Shown here one piece after another: positions 18,079 to 27,963 of a DNA stretch of 64,000 bases (positions within the stretch are counted from its first letter, which is position 1; each line of letters starts with the position of its first letter). The DNA is from Sneathiella litorea (GTDB lineage: Bacteria > Pseudomonadota > Alphaproteobacteria > Sneathiellales > Sneathiellaceae): NCBI RefSeq assembly GCF_009882915.1, contig NZ_WTUW01000002.1, positions 134,693-198,692 on the forward strand. The letters are read 5' to 3'. A program made the translations under genes and the position numbers. The notes under the pieces are model-generated. The model worked only from the letters and a program-made list of their open reading frames with translations, did no database searches and had not been told where the DNA came from.

Positions 18079-20280
18079 CTATTCGCTGCCCGGACGAGAC
18101 ATCAGGTCCGGCAACCACTTTGCATGTACATTCTTCAGCTTACTCACGGATATGGTGAGGCAGCCATCGATTTTCAATTCAGTATGACCGATCGTTCCAA
18201 TAATGTGTAGGGGAATATCTTCGGCAAGGGCAAAGCCCCGCACCATCTCCACATCGTCAGGTTTCACGGTGAGGACGTAGCAGGCCTGTTCCTCCGCAAA
18301 TAGAGCCGCATGAGACGGAAGGTCTGTATTCAACAGGATCTCGGCCCCGATATTACCGGCAATCGCCATTTCAGCAAGGGCGACGCCAAGTCCCCCATCG
18401 GAAATGTCATGGGCGGCGGTAATCAGCTCCTTGCCAATCATCTCGCGTAGATAATCACCATGTTTACGCTCTTTTTCGAGATCAACAGTTGGCGGAGCAC
18501 CTTCCTCGCGCCCTTCTATTTCTCGCAAGTAAAGCGTCTGGCCCATTTCGCCGGTTAAATCACCCAGTAGCAGGACAACATCCCCCTCCGATTTAAAGGC
18601 GAGGGTGGTCATTTTCCGATAATCAGCAAGCAACCCGACACCGCCAATTGCCGGCGTGGGGTAGATGCCGGTACCGTTCGTCTCATTATAGAGTGAGACG
18701 TTACCGGAAATGACCGGATAATCGAGCGTCGTGCAGGCGCGGCGCATGCCATTAATACATCCGACGAACTGCCCCATGATCTCGGGCCGCTGCGGATTAC
18801 CAAAATTCATGCAATCGGTAATAGCGAGCGGGACCCCACCAGTTGCGGTGATATTCCGCCAGGTCTCGGCCACTGCCTGCGCACCGCCCATCTCCGGATC
18901 AGCGTAGCAATAGCGCGGCGTACAATCCGTTGTAATTGCGAGAGCTTTCTGGGTGCCATGCACACGGACCACGGCCGCATCGCCACCCGGCCGTTGGATG
19001 GTGTCGCCCATGACCATATGGTCATATTGCTCCCAGATCCATCTCCGGCTCGCAATCTCTGAGGAACCCATAAGTTTGAGCAGAACTTCACCCAGATTAT
19101 CGGGAGCGGTAACATCTTCGCCCATGATGACCGTTGGCGGTGTGGTTTTCACCCAGGGCCTGTCATATTCAGGCGCGGCATCTGCAAGCGGTGCGACGGG
19201 AAGATCAGCGGCCACGTCACCGTTCATGGTGAGCACCATCCGGCCCGTGTCGGTCACCTTGCCAATGACGGAGAAATCAAGTTCCCATTTCTCAAAAATT
19301 TTGCGCGCTTCTTCCTCGCGGCCCGGTTTCAGGACCATCAACATCCGTTCCTGGCTTTCGGAAAGCATGATTTCGTAGGGTGTCATGCCTTCTTCGCGCA
19401 TCGGCACAAGATCAAGATTCAGCTCAATCCCGACTCCGCCCTTATCGGCCATCTCGAAAGATGAGGAGGTGAGACCCGCGGCGCCCATATCCTGGATTGC
19501 GACGATCGCATCGGTCGCCATCAGCTCAAGGCAGGCTTCAAGCAGCAGCTTCTCAGTGAACGGATCGCCAACTTGAACGGTAGGGCGCTTTTCCTCACTG
19601 TCATCGTCAAACTCTGCGGAGGCCATGGTCGCCCCATGAATGCCATCCCGGCCAGTCTTGGAGCCCACATAAACCACCGGGTTGCCGATACCGGCAGCCG
19701 CGGAATAGAAGATATTATCCGTGTCCGCGAGCCCCACCGTCATGGCGTTGACGAGGATATTCCCATCATAGGACGCATGAAAATTTGTCTCTCCGCCGAC
19801 TGTCGGAACTCCCATACAATTCCCATAGCCCGCAATACCGGCCACAACACCCGAGACAAGATGTCCGGTTTTTGGATGATCAGGACGTCCAAAGCGCAGC
19901 GCATTCATATTCGCGATGGGCCGCGCCCCCATGGTGAAGACGTCACGCATGATACCGCCAACGCCTGTTGCCGCGCCCTGATAGGGCTCGATAAAGGACG
20001 GATGGTTATGGCTTTCCATCTTGAAAATGGCGGCCTGTCCATCGCCAATATCGATGACACCCGCATTCTCACCGGGCCCACAGATCACCCAGGGGGCCTC
20101 CGTTGGGAGGGTTTTTAGCCATTTTTTTGAGGATTTATAGGAACAATGCTCGCTCCACATCACGGAGAATATGCCGAGTTCCGTGAGGTTCGGCGTCCGG
20201 CCGAGAATGTTCAGGACATCCGCATATTCATCTTCGGTCAGGCCGTGCTCGGCAACAATTTCTTTGGTGATTTCAGTCAT
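18079..20280 (-). CDS. purL: Phosphoribosylformylglycinamidine synthase subunit PurL
   Basis: ATP-dependent synthetase subunit that converts FGAR to FGAM in purine synthesis, acting with PurQ (glutaminase) and PurS. The small type has about 733 residues. Seen: [55 protein letters not shown] (split here for length: [10 protein letters not shown] and GAATGVGG), [15 protein letters not shown], and in the second half [16 protein letters not shown] and [15 protein letters not shown]. The ATG at 20280 (MTEITKE) is preferred over the TTG at 20292, because it follows the purQ stop by 4 nt and matches the usual N-terminus. The purQ-purL coupling implies translation in fixed ratio. Confidence 0.96.
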   Translation of the reverse strand: MTEITKEIVAEHGLTEDEYADVLNILGRTPNLTELGIFSVMWSEHCSYKSSKKWLKTLPTEAPWVICGPGENAGVIDIGDGQAAIFKMESHNHPSFIEPYQGAATGVGGIMRDVFTMGARPIANMNALRFGRPDHPKTGHLVSGVVAGIAGYGNCMGVPTVGGETNFHASYDGNILVNAMTVGLADTDNIFYSAAAGIGNPVVYVGSKTGRDGIHGATMASAEFDDDSEEKRPTVQVGDPFTEKLLLEACLELMATDAIVAIQDMGAAGLTSSSFEMADKGGVGIELNLDLVPMREEGMTPYEIMLSESQERMLMVLKPGREEEARKIFEKWELDFSVIGKVTDTGRMVLTMNGDVAADLPVAPLADAAPEYDRPWVKTTPPTVIMGEDVTAPDNLGEVLLKLMGSSEIASRRWIWEQYDHMVMGDTIQRPGGDAAVVRVHGTQKALAITTDCTPRYCYADPEMGGAQAVAETWRNITATGGVPLAITDCMNFGNPQRPEIMGQFVGCINGMRRACTTLDYPVISGNVSLYNETNGTGIYPTPAIGGVGLLADYRKMTTLAFKSEGDVVLLLGDLTGEMGQTLYLREIEGREEGAPPTVDLEKERKHGDYLREMIGKELITAAHDISDGGLGVALAEMAIAGNIGAEILLNTDLPSHAALFAEEQACYVLTVKPDDVEMVRGFALAEDIPLHIIGTIGHTELKIDGCLTISVSKLKNVHAKWLPDLMSRPGSE

Positions 20281-20284
20281 GTTT

Positions 20285-20974
20285 TCAAACAATTGAGCTT
20301 ACAAGATGATCAAAAAAGCGCTTGCCGTCAGTTCCGCCAAGTTCGTCGGAGATCAGGCGTTCGGGATGCGGCATCAGGCCCAGTACATTGCCCGCTTTAT
20401 TATAAATACCGGCAATATTGTTACGTGACCCGTTGGGGTTGGCGGCAGCGGTCTGCTCTCCTTCGGGCGTTACATATCTGAAGGCCACCTGACCTTCAGA
20501 TTCAAGCTCATTAAGCTTGTCATCATCCGCATAGAAATTGCCGTCATGGTGGGCAACGGGGAAACGGATGACCTCACCCTGCTCAAAGCAGCCGACGAAA
20601 CGCTCATTCTGTGACGTGACCAGCAGGTCTACATCACGGCAGACGAATTTCTGTCCCGCATTACGCAGCAGAGCACCGGGAAGCATTCCGGTTTCCGTGG
20701 CAATCTGGAACCCGTTGCAGATCGCGATAACCGGCGTGCCGCTTTCGGCCTTTTTCACGACTTCACGCATTATGGGGGAATTTGCCGCCATTGCACCGGC
20801 GCGAAGATAATCCCCATATGAAAATCCTCCGGGGATTGCGATCAAGTCAGTGTCCGGCAATTCACTGTCGCCATGCCAAACCATATCTGGTTCTCGGCCC
20901 ATGGACAGGGTCAGCGCGACTTTCAGGTCCCGATCACAATTAGAGGCGGGAAAAACGATAACAGCAGCCTTCAT
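20285..20974 (-). CDS. purQ: Phosphoribosylformylglycinamidine synthase glutaminase subunit PurQ
   Basis: Class I glutamine amidotransferase of 229 residues supplying ammonia to PurL. The N-terminus is [27 protein letters not shown] and the nucleophile Cys in [17 protein letters not shown] follow, and the catalytic His-Glu pair is in [14 protein letters not shown]. It sits between purS and purL. The ATG at 20974 is 21 nt after the purS stop. Confidence 0.96.
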   Translation of the reverse strand: MKAAVIVFPASNCDRDLKVALTLSMGREPDMVWHGDSELPDTDLIAIPGGFSYGDYLRAGAMAANSPIMREVVKKAESGTPVIAICNGFQIATETGMLPGALLRNAGQKFVCRDVDLLVTSQNERFVGCFEQGEVIRFPVAHHDGNFYADDDKLNELESEGQVAFRYVTPEGEQTAAANPNGSRNNIAGIYNKAGNVLGLMPHPERLISDELGGTDGKRFFDHLVSSIV

Positions 20975-20995
20975 GGTCCAACACTCCCTGTCTGG

Positions 20996-21238
20996 TCAAT
21001 CCAGCATTTCGATGGAATAGTTCTCGATCACGGTATTGGCGAGAAGCTGCTGACACATTCTCTCGACTTCTGCCTCGGCCGCGTCGCGGTCCATATCGGC
21101 AAGATCAAGGTCAATTGTCTTGCCCTGGCGGACATCCAGAACATTCTTGAAACCCAGCCCCTGCAGGGAATGGGAAATCGCTTTCCCCTGCGGATCAAGA
21201 ACCCCGTTTTTCAAGGAAATATAGACACGTGCTTTCAT
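20996..21238 (-). CDS. purS: Phosphoribosylformylglycinamidine synthase subunit PurS
   Basis: Small (80 residues) dimeric subunit that bridges PurQ and PurL in the FGAM synthase complex. It shows the typical sequence MKARVYISLKNGVLDPQGKA, LGFKNVLDVRQGKTIDLDL and LLANTVIENYSIEML. An intrinsic terminator separates it from purC upstream, so expression requires read-through or a promoter in the short gap. Confidence 0.95.
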   Translation of the reverse strand: MKARVYISLKNGVLDPQGKAISHSLQGLGFKNVLDVRQGKTIDLDLADMDRDAAEAEVERMCQQLLANTVIENYSIEMLD

Positions 21239-21254
21239 CTGGTCCTCTTAAGAT

Positions 21255-21283
21255 TTAAAAAAAGGCGCTAAGTATGCGCCTTT
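21255..21283 (-). terminator. Intrinsic terminator between purC and purS
   Basis: On the minus strand AAAGGCGC-ATACTTA-GCGCCTTT is followed by a T-rich run (TTTTAAATC). The 8-bp stem overlaps the purC stop codon. It ends or attenuates the purC transcript before purS, 17 nt before the purS start codon. Confidence 0.8.
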
Positions 21284-22046
21284 ACTGGATTGCAGTTGTT
21301 CCCTGCAAATCTCCTGGTCCGCCTTCAGGAATAATCCCAAGACGACGTGCAACTTCCTGGTAAGCATCCTCGACACCGCCAAGATCACGGCGAAAGCGGT
21401 CCTTATCCAGCTTCTTGTTCGTTGCGATATCCCACAGACGGCAATTGTCCGGGCTTATCTCATCGGCAAGAATAATCTGCATTTCATCGGCTTCATAATA
21501 CCGGCCGAATTCCAGCTTGAAATCTACAAGGCGGATGCCGATCCCGGTAAAAAGGCCGAGCAAGAAGTCATTAACCCGGAGCGACTGACTCATGATATCG
21601 TCAAGCTCCAGTGGATTGGCCCAGCCAAAAGCCGTGATATGCTCTTCAGAAACCAGCGGGTCATTAAGTTCGTCTGACTTAAAGCAATATTCAATAATCG
21701 GACGGGGCAGGGGCGTTCCTTCGGAAATCCCGAGTCGCTTGCAGATCGATCCCGCGGCGATATTGCGAACAATCACCTCAACAGGAATAATCTCCACTTC
21801 CTTGATCAACTGTTCCCGCATATTCAGGCGGCGGATAAAGTGATTTTGAATACCGATCTCGGCAAGCTTCATCATCAAATGTTCTGAAATACGGTTATTC
21901 AGAACACCCTTGCCGGTGACAGTTGATTTCTTTTCACCATTGAATGCGGTGGCATCATCCTTGAAATACTGCACGAGTGTGCCCGGTTCCGGGCCTTCAA
22001 AGAGAACTTTTGCCTTGCCTTCGTAGACTCGTCTACGTCGGGTCAT
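21282..22046 (-). CDS. purC: SAICAR synthetase (phosphoribosylaminoimidazole-succinocarboxamide synthase)
   Basis: Catalyses ATP-dependent joining of CAIR and aspartate in purine synthesis; 254 residues. Motifs: [19 protein letters not shown] (nucleotide-binding strand), [48 protein letters not shown] and [13 protein letters not shown] with [14 protein letters not shown]. Start ATG at 22046. Its leader region contains a 9-bp-arm inverted repeat at 22101-22138. The gene heads the purC-S-Q-L string. Confidence 0.96.
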   Translation of the reverse strand: MTRRRRVYEGKAKVLFEGPEPGTLVQYFKDDATAFNGEKKSTVTGKGVLNNRISEHLMMKLAEIGIQNHFIRRLNMREQLIKEVEIIPVEVIVRNIAAGSICKRLGISEGTPLPRPIIEYCFKSDELNDPLVSEEHITAFGWANPLELDDIMSQSLRVNDFLLGLFTGIGIRLVDFKLEFGRYYEADEMQIILADEISPDNCRLWDIATNKKLDKDRFRRDLGGVEDAYQEVARRLGIIPEGGPGDLQGTTAIQ

Positions 22047-22100
22047 GGATTAACTCCAACTCATCGAAAAAAGGCGGCCAACCGCCATAGAAATAAATAT

Positions 22101-22138
22101 CAAACAGCGGCAACTTACTAAAGTCTACACGCTGTTTG
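22101..22138. repeat. Inverted repeat in purC leader
   Basis: CAAACAGCG (22101-22109) and CGCTGTTTG (22130-22138), perfect 9-bp arms separated by 20 nt, lie 55 nt upstream of the purC start. This could be a leader-RNA hairpin or a regulator site for purine control. No match to a known riboswitch recognised. Confidence 0.4.
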
Positions 22139-22197
22139 TGCCCGTCGCTCCAGCGTTGCCGCCAAAGCAAGCGGAACATAATCCAGAAATACCGGAA

Positions 22198-22229
22198 ATA
22201 CAACATTTCCTGTCAGTGAAATGTTGTAT
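22198..22229. promoter_or_regulatory. 12-bp inverted repeat overlapping a TATAAT box
   Basis: ATACAACATTTC (22198-22209) and GAAATGTTGTAT (22218-22229) form perfect arms around 8 nt. A consensus -10-like TATAAT (22227-22232) overlaps the right arm, pointing toward the DUF1476 gene. This is probably an operator; the regulator is unknown. Confidence 0.5.
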
Positions 22230-22342
22230 AATCTTCAGAAATTAACTTGCGGGGCTAGGCGGCACACACCATCTTAGCTATAACGCAGTGCCAAAGACAG
22301 AATTGTTGGTTTGAAACAGGATTTTAAGGACGGGAAACGGAT

Positions 22343-22666
22343 ATGTCAGGATTCGACGATCGCAAAAAAGGCCAGGAAAGCAAGTTCGCGCATGATCAGG
22401 AAATGGAGTTCAAGATCTCCGTACGCCGGAACAAGTTGCTGGGCGCTTGGGCCGCCGAACTGATGGGCAAAACAGGGGAAGACGCAGAAGTCTACGCCAA
22501 GGAGGTTATTATCTCTGATATGGAAGAGAAGGGCGATGAAGACGTCTTTCGGAAAATCCGTGGTGATTTTGACGCCCAAAGTATTGAAATGTCTGACCAC
22601 CGAATCCGCCGGCAAATGGAAGAACTGCTTGCCCTTGCCCGCGAACAGATTCTATCCGGTAAATAA
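22343..22666 (+). CDS. DUF1476 protein, F1-ATPase zeta-type inhibitor
   Basis: Small helical protein (107 residues) of the DUF1476 family. In Paracoccus and other alphaproteobacteria this family is the zeta subunit, which inserts its N-terminal helix into the F1-ATPase and blocks ATP hydrolysis. Seen: MSGFDDRKKGQESKFAHDQE (inhibitory N-terminal segment), ISVRRNKLLGAWAAELMG and AKEVIISDMEEKGDEDVFRK. Inhibitory strength varies between species, so activity here is inferred. It is a single gene on the plus strand inside a purine block, and a strong terminator isolates it. Confidence 0.88.
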   Translation: MSGFDDRKKGQESKFAHDQEMEFKISVRRNKLLGAWAAELMGKTGEDAEVYAKEVIISDMEEKGDEDVFRKIRGDFDAQSIEMSDHRIRRQMEELLALAREQILSGK

Positions 22667-22680
22667 CCCGGCTGTAAATT

Positions 22681-22712
22681 AAAGAGGCGCATGAGTTAAT
22701 GCGCCTCTTTTG
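22681..22712. terminator. Bidirectional intrinsic terminator
   Basis: AAAGAGGCGCAT-GAGTTA-ATGCGCCTCTTT plus one further T. The perfect 12-bp stem lies between the convergent DUF1476 and purB genes, with A-run and T-run flanks usable on both strands. Confidence 0.9.
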
Positions 22713-22717
22713 CCGGG

Positions 22718-24013
22718 TTACTCGCCGAAGACCCGGCGGAAGATCGTGTCCACATGCTTGGTATGATATTCCAGATCAAAGACCCCCTCAATCTGTTCGC
22801 TTGATAGCGCTTTTGTCACATCCGCATCAGCCTTCAGCAGTTCCATGAAATCTTCGCCTTCCTTCCAGACGCGCATGGCATTGCGCTGAACGAGACGGTA
22901 GGAATCTTCCCGGCTGACCCCGGCCTGGGTGAGGGCGAGGAGGACACGCTGCGAATGGATCAATCCACCGAGCTTGTTCATATTCGCCATCATATTCTCG
23001 GGATAGACCACCAACTTCTCAATGACAGCCGTGAGACGGGCGAGAGCAAAATCGAGGGTAATGGTCGCATCTGGACCAATGCCGCGCTCAACGGATGAAT
23101 GGGAGATATCCCGCTCATGCCAGAGGGCCACATTCTCCATTGCGGGAATCGCCGTCATCCGTACAAGACGAGCGAGTCCTGTCAAATTTTCCGTCAGGAC
23201 CGGGTTACGTTTATGCGGCATTGCGGAGGAGCCTTTTTGTCCCGGCGCGAAATATTCTTCCGCTTCCAGCACTTCCGTCCGCTGCAAATGGCGAATTTCA
23301 ACGGCGATGCGCTCAATCGAGCTTGCAATCACGCCAAGGGTTGCGAAAAACATCGCATGACGATCGCGCGGAATGACTTGCGTCGAGGCCGGTTCCGGCG
23401 TGAGGCCAAGGGATTTGGCCACATGTTCCTCAACAAAGGGATCGATATTCGCGAAGGTTCCGACAGCGCCGGAAATAGCGCATGTGGCGATATCCTTGCG
23501 CGCATTTATCAGCCGTTCACGGTTGCGGTCAAATTCCGCATAAGCCTGCGCCATCTTAAGGCCAAAGGTGACTGGTTCCGCATGGATACCATGCGAACGA
23601 CCAACACAGACATCATCCTTATGCGCGTAGGCCTTGGCCTTCAGCGCGGCAAGTAGCTTGCCCATATCGTCGAGAAGAATGTCACAAGCCTTGGTCAGCT
23701 GTACGGAAAGGCAGGTGTCCAGCACATCGGATGACGTCATACCCTGATGCACGAAGCGAGCTTCATCGCCGACGTATTCGGCCAGATTCGTGAGAAACGC
23801 AATTACGTCATGCTTGGTTTCCCGCTCGATTTCGTCAATCCGGTCAATATCGAAATTACCGCGCTCCCAGACTGCTTTGGCAGCAGATTCGGGAATTACA
23901 CCGAGCTTGGCTTGTGCGTCGCAGGCATGAGCTTCAATTTCAAACCAGATGCGGAATTTACTTTGCGGCTCCCAGATGGCGGTCATCTCGGGACGGGCAT
24001 AACGCGGGATCAT
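22718..24013 (-). CDS. purB: Adenylosuccinate lyase
   Basis: Fumarase/aspartase-superfamily enzyme that acts twice in AMP synthesis, on SAICAR and on adenylosuccinate. Length 431 residues. Starts MIPRYARPEMTAIWEPQSKF. It has TSSDVLDTCLSVQLTKA, the substrate-binding GRSHGIHAEPVTFGLK (catalytic His), and the family signature GSSAMPHKRNPVLTENLTGL on the mobile loop. Transcribed toward the purC-S-Q-L string but separated from it by the plus-strand DUF1476 gene. Confidence 0.96.
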   Translation of the reverse strand: MIPRYARPEMTAIWEPQSKFRIWFEIEAHACDAQAKLGVIPESAAKAVWERGNFDIDRIDEIERETKHDVIAFLTNLAEYVGDEARFVHQGMTSSDVLDTCLSVQLTKACDILLDDMGKLLAALKAKAYAHKDDVCVGRSHGIHAEPVTFGLKMAQAYAEFDRNRERLINARKDIATCAISGAVGTFANIDPFVEEHVAKSLGLTPEPASTQVIPRDRHAMFFATLGVIASSIERIAVEIRHLQRTEVLEAEEYFAPGQKGSSAMPHKRNPVLTENLTGLARLVRMTAIPAMENVALWHERDISHSSVERGIGPDATITLDFALARLTAVIEKLVVYPENMMANMNKLGGLIHSQRVLLALTQAGVSREDSYRLVQRNAMRVWKEGEDFMELLKADADVTKALSSEQIEGVFDLEYHTKHVDTIFRRVFGE

Positions 24014-24108
24014 GGCGGGCCTTACTTTCTGAATAGATTTGCGAAAAGAAGGGCTGACTAACAGAGATAGCAGAAAATCTCAACTGCTTAGCGTCAACTA
24101 AGCGTTGC

Positions 24109-24888
24109 TTACATCAGGCCGAGTGACTTGAAACTGACACAGTCACTGTTGCCAACGATAATATGGTCGTGAATCCGGATGTTGAGGGCGGCGGCGGCGC
24201 TCATAATCTCTGACGTCATATCAATATCCGCTTTCGACGGCGTCGTATCACCGGAGGGATGGTTATGCACCAGAATCAATGCCGTTGCGCCCAGCTCCAG
24301 CGCCCGTTTCACCACTTCACGCGGGTATACGGCGGTATGATTAACCGTGCCGGTCTGCTGTACCTCATCAGAAATCAGGTGATTCTTATTGTTGAGGAAG
24401 AGAATGCGAAAATGCTCGATCCCGCGGTTTCCCATTGTCCCCTGACAATATTCGAGCAGCGCCTGCCAGGAGCCGAGCACATTTTTCTTCTCAATTTCCG
24501 CCCGCAGCAGCTTTTCACCCAAGGTTTCTGCGACTTTAAGCGTCGCGATAACTGCATCGCCAACTTTCGGCACTTTACGCAAGGCTTCCGGTTCAGCCTT
24601 CAGGACCTTTGCTAGACTGCCAAAGGTCGAGAGCAGGTTTTTTGCGAGCGGCTTCGTATCACCACGGGGTGCGGCCGCGAAGAGCAGCATTTCAAGTATT
24701 TGGTAGTCTGCGAGGCTTCGTGCCCCGGCGTTCAGTACCCGCTCGCGCATTCTTTCGCGATGGCCAAGGCGGTGATCGTCATTCTCCTTCGTCCCGGCTG
24801 GGCGTTCTTCAAAACCGAATCCGAAGTCCGGCGCATCCAATTCATGCATCGCGGTCTTCGTCTTTGGTTTCTTTACTTCAGACGTCAT
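24109..24888 (-). CDS. radC: RadC family JAB-domain protein
   Basis: RadC/DUF2466 protein, 259 residues; despite the name, no DNA-repair role is firmly established. The N-terminal helix-hairpin-helix-like part (LADYQILEMLLFAAAPRGDT, LRKVPKVGDAVIATLKVAE) precedes the JAB/MPN metal-binding domain, with its motif ALILVHNHPSGDTTPSKAD and C-terminal IHDHIIVGNSDCVSF. The start codon lies inside the last codons of map (11-nt overlap), indicating translational coupling. Confidence 0.92.
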   Translation of the reverse strand: MTSEVKKPKTKTAMHELDAPDFGFGFEERPAGTKENDDHRLGHRERMRERVLNAGARSLADYQILEMLLFAAAPRGDTKPLAKNLLSTFGSLAKVLKAEPEALRKVPKVGDAVIATLKVAETLGEKLLRAEIEKKNVLGSWQALLEYCQGTMGNRGIEHFRILFLNNKNHLISDEVQQTGTVNHTAVYPREVVKRALELGATALILVHNHPSGDTTPSKADIDMTSEIMSAAAALNIRIHDHIIVGNSDCVSFKSLGLM

Positions 24889-25702
24889 ATGGCGGCTGGT
24901 TTAGTCCCTTAGGCGAGAGAGTGAAAATCTCATAGCCTGTTTCGGTAACACCGAGGGAATGTTCAAACTGCGCAGAGAGAGAACGGTCCTTGGTAACAGC
25001 CGTCCAGCCATCATCAAGGATCTTCACCTGCCAGGTGCCGAGATTGATCATTGGCTCGATCGTGAAGATCATGCCGGGCTTGAGTTCCACGCCTTCACCG
25101 GGGGTGCCGTAATGGACGATGTTCGGTACATCATGAAATACGCGTCCGAGGCCATGGCCGCAAAAATCCCGTACCACGGAGCAACGCTTGCCCTCCGCAA
25201 AATTCTGGATTGCGTAGCCAATATCACCGGTCGTTGCGCCGGGTTTCACGACCTCAATTCCGCGCATCAGGGATTCATAGGTAATGTCAATCAGGCGGGA
25301 GGCTTTCACGCTCGGCTTGCCGGCGATGAACATGCGGCTGGTATCTCCATGCCAGCCATCAACAGTCGGCGTGACATCAATATTGACGATATCGCCGTCT
25401 TTGAGCTTTTTCGGCCCCGGAATCCCGTGGCAAACCACATGATTGATGGATGTACAGATGGATTTGGGAAAGCCGCGATAATTAAGCGGCGCGCAAATGC
25501 CGCCTCGCTCCTTAATAAAATCGGCGCAAAGGGTATTCAATTCATCCGTCGTGACGCCCGGGACGACATGCTCGGCAATCATATCCAGCGTTTCCGCTGC
25601 CAGACGGCCTGCTTTGCGCATCCCTTCGAAAGCCTCAGGGCCGTGTAATTTTATCACGCCGTTGTTACGATCTGGCGCAGCTATACTCGTTTCGTATCTC
25701 AT
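24878..25702 (-). CDS. map: Methionine aminopeptidase type I
   Basis: Removes the initiator methionine from nascent proteins; 274 residues. Metal ligands are seen in DGDIVNIDVTPTVDGWHGDT (two Asp), GHGLGRVFHD (His), FTIEPMINLG (Glu) and SAQFEHSLGVTE (Glu). The substrate His is in CHGIPGPKKLKDG. The ATG at 25702 has AAGAG 7 nt upstream and is preferred over a GTG at 25708. Overlaps radC by 11 nt. Confidence 0.96.
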   Translation of the reverse strand: MRYETSIAAPDRNNGVIKLHGPEAFEGMRKAGRLAAETLDMIAEHVVPGVTTDELNTLCADFIKERGGICAPLNYRGFPKSICTSINHVVCHGIPGPKKLKDGDIVNIDVTPTVDGWHGDTSRMFIAGKPSVKASRLIDITYESLMRGIEVVKPGATTGDIGYAIQNFAEGKRCSVVRDFCGHGLGRVFHDVPNIVHYGTPGEGVELKPGMIFTIEPMINLGTWQVKILDDGWTAVTKDRSLSAQFEHSLGVTETGYEIFTLSPKGLNQPPYDV

Positions 25703-25755
25703 AAACACTCTTCATATTTTTTCTGGATATTACCCTATATCGCCTTGAAAACAAA

Positions 25756-26457
25756 CTAGGGAATGACGGGAACGGGAGACCCGAGGCGAATTTCCCTGTT
25801 CGTTATATGGCACTCATAGCATAAAATTTCAACTCCTGCGACAATTGCTTCCATGAACCCTGCCGCGTAGGCCGGGTCGATATCGCCGGCAATCCGGAAT
25901 TTCGTGCAGTCGGTTCGCTGGATGAGATAGAACATCACGGCGCGATGGCCTTGTTCAACCATCGCCGCCAGCTCTTTCAAGTGCTTGGCCCCGCGCGCCG
26001 TTACCGAATCCGGAAACTCCGCATGGGAATTATCGCGTTTCAGCGTGACATTCTTGACCTCCACATAGCAATCGGGCTTATTTTCAGCGGACAGCAGAAT
26101 ATCAATCCGGGAATTTGTCCCGTATTTCACTTCCCGCACCAGCCTGTCATACCCGGAGAGTTCATTGACTTGGTTACTCTCAATCGCTTCAGCAACGAGT
26201 CCGTTCGGGTGGGCAGTGTTAATCCCGACCAGTGCGCCATCGATCTCTACCAGCTCCCAGCTATAGGGTAGTTTGCGCTTGGGGTTATCAGAGAGGGAGA
26301 GCCACACAGTTAATCCTTCCTCCTTTAACCCCATCATTGATCCCGGGTTGGCGACATGGGCCGTAATCAGCTCGCCGCTTTCCAGTTTTATGTCGGCAAG
26401 GAAACGTTTATACCGCTTGATCAAACGGCCCTTGATGAGGGGAGAAGAAAACTTCAT
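25756..26457 (-). CDS. sfsA: SfsA family DNA/RNA nuclease
   Basis: SfsA (233 residues), historically sugar fermentation stimulation protein. The family has a PD-(D/E)XK-like nuclease fold and an OB-like N-terminus. Seen: LIKRYKRFLADIKLESGE, the conserved HVANPGSMMGL, DILLSAENKPDCYVEVKNVTL (split: SRIDILLSAENKPD and CYVEVKNVTL, the E-x-K active site) and FPDSVTARGAKHLKEL. Placed just upstream of map on the same strand, as in many alphaproteobacteria. Confidence 0.94.
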   Translation of the reverse strand: MKFSSPLIKGRLIKRYKRFLADIKLESGELITAHVANPGSMMGLKEEGLTVWLSLSDNPKRKLPYSWELVEIDGALVGINTAHPNGLVAEAIESNQVNELSGYDRLVREVKYGTNSRIDILLSAENKPDCYVEVKNVTLKRDNSHAEFPDSVTARGAKHLKELAAMVEQGHRAVMFYLIQRTDCTKFRIAGDIDPAYAAGFMEAIVAGVEILCYECHITNREIRLGSPVPVIP

Positions 26458-26561
26458 GATGGTACGTCAAACATTCCGGTGGGTGAAAATATCATATGCC
26501 CTTTTTACTCACTTTGCTATGATAACAACACCCCCGATACCAGAATTTACAGGAAATTTTC

Positions 26562-27335
26562 ATGCCTAGCACAGATAAACCCCATGAGAAAATTGTTACC
26601 GCCGCCATTGTGGTCATCGGCGACGAAATCCTGTCTGGTCGCACCCAGGACAAGAATATGGCCTGGCTTGCCGTGCGGCTCAACGAAATTGGCGTACAGT
26701 TGAGCGAAGCGCGAGTTGTCCCAGATATCGAGGCTGAGATTGTCGCAGCCGTCAATGTCCTCCGCGCAAAGTTTGATTACGTCTTTACGACCGGAGGTAT
26801 CGGTCCGACCCATGACGATATCACGGCTGATTCCATCGCCGCGGCTTTCGGGGTCGGAATAGATCATCATCCCGAGGCCATGGCGCTGCTGACCCGTCAT
26901 TATGAAACGAGCGGAATTGAATTTAACGATGCGCGTAAAAGAATGGCCCGCATACCTGACGGCGCCAGCCTGGTCAACAATCCGGTCAGCAAGGCGCCGG
27001 GCTTCCGCATTGAAAATGTCTATGTTATGGCTGGTGTGCCGACGATCATGCAGGCAATGTTCGAGGAGATCGCGCCGGAACTGCATGGCGGCCCGAAAAT
27101 GTTCAGCCGAACCATCGGGGCAGGCCTTCCTGAAGGGCGGGTAGCTGAAAAGCTCGGGGCGTTGCAAAAATTCTATCCCGGTGTTTCCCTGGGTTCCTAT
27201 CCGTATTTCAGGCAGGGGGAGGTGGGGACTAATCTCGTCTTACGCTCGATCCACAAGGAAGAGCTGGATGCCGCCTTCAATGAACTGGAGGCCTATCTTA
27301 TAGGGGAAGGGGCAACGGCGGTCGAAACGACCTGA
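26562..27335 (+). CDS. CinA-type molybdopterin-binding domain protein
   Basis: 257-residue protein with a single MoCF/CinA N-terminal domain. Seen: AAIVVIGDEILSGRTQDKN, the core FTTGGIGPTHDDITADSIA, and NPVSKAPGFRIENVYVMAGVP. The C-terminal CinA amidohydrolase domain is absent, as in the stand-alone alphaproteobacterial form. The biochemical role is unsettled: related full-length CinA proteins act in NMN deamidation and ADP-ribose metabolism, and stand-alone domains are uncharacterised. Divergent from sfsA. Confidence 0.85.
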   Translation: MPSTDKPHEKIVTAAIVVIGDEILSGRTQDKNMAWLAVRLNEIGVQLSEARVVPDIEAEIVAAVNVLRAKFDYVFTTGGIGPTHDDITADSIAAAFGVGIDHHPEAMALLTRHYETSGIEFNDARKRMARIPDGASLVNNPVSKAPGFRIENVYVMAGVPTIMQAMFEEIAPELHGGPKMFSRTIGAGLPEGRVAEKLGALQKFYPGVSLGSYPYFRQGEVGTNLVLRSIHKEELDAAFNELEAYLIGEGATAVETT

Positions 27336-27405
27336 TTAAATATGCCGCGTGGCAGTTTTCCGAAACAGGGGAGACAAGTTCGAAAAACTACCACGACGAC
27401 AGTCA

Positions 27406-27438
27406 GGGCTCCCCAAGGGAGAAAACGGAGCCCTTTTT
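27406..27438 (+). terminator. Intrinsic terminator after the CinA-type gene
   Basis: GGGCTCC (27406-27412) pairs with GGAGCCC (27427-27433) and is followed by TTTTT. It lies between convergent genes and ends transcription of the plus-strand CinA-domain gene. Confidence 0.8.
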
Positions 27439-27441
27439 CAA

Positions 27442-27963
27442 TTACTTGCTGGGCGGCAGGATCACCGTGTCGATAACATGGATCACACCGTTGCTGGCCA
27501 TAACGTCGGCAGAAATAACCTTGGCAGTACCATTCAGCACAACACCATTCATTCCGTCGATCATGATCGGGCTACCCTGAACGCTGTCGGCATTGACTTT
27601 CTTGCCAACGACGGCGGAGGCAGGCACCAGACCAGAGACCACATGGTAGGTCAGGATATCAACAAGCTTGCCCTTGTTTTCCGGCTTTAGCAGATCCTCA
27701 ACCGTACCTGCGGGAAGCTTGTCAAAGGCAGCATCCGTTGGTGCGAATACAGTGAACGGTCCGGGGCTCTTCAGCGTGGTAACCAGATCGGCAGCCTTGA
27801 GGGCCGCAACGAGGGTGTTAAATTGGCCGGCTTCAACGGCGGTAACAACAATATCTTTCTGGGCAGGCGCCGCTTTCGCTGCCATCTTCTGATCCTGCGC
27901 ACAGGCCGCGGCGAACACGCCAACAAACAACATAGTGGTAAGTAGTTTCAGAGTTCTAGACAT
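27442..27963 (-). CDS. Fasciclin (FAS1) domain lipoprotein
   Basis: Secreted adhesion-type domain, 173 residues. An N-terminal signal with lipobox VFAAAC (Cys about residue 21) predicts lipid anchoring. One FAS1 domain follows, with the H1 motif [20 protein letters not shown] and the H2 motif [17 protein letters not shown]1 domains mediate cell-cell or matrix contacts; the ligand is unknown. Strong ribosome site GAGGAGGG just upstream of the ATG at 27963. Monocistronic. Confidence 0.92.
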   Translation of the reverse strand: MSRTLKLLTTMLFVGVFAAACAQDQKMAAKAAPAQKDIVVTAVEAGQFNTLVAALKAADLVTTLKSPGPFTVFAPTDAAFDKLPAGTVEDLLKPENKGKLVDILTYHVVSGLVPASAVVGKKVNADSVQGSPIMIDGMNGVVLNGTAKVISADVMASNGVIHVIDTVILPPSK

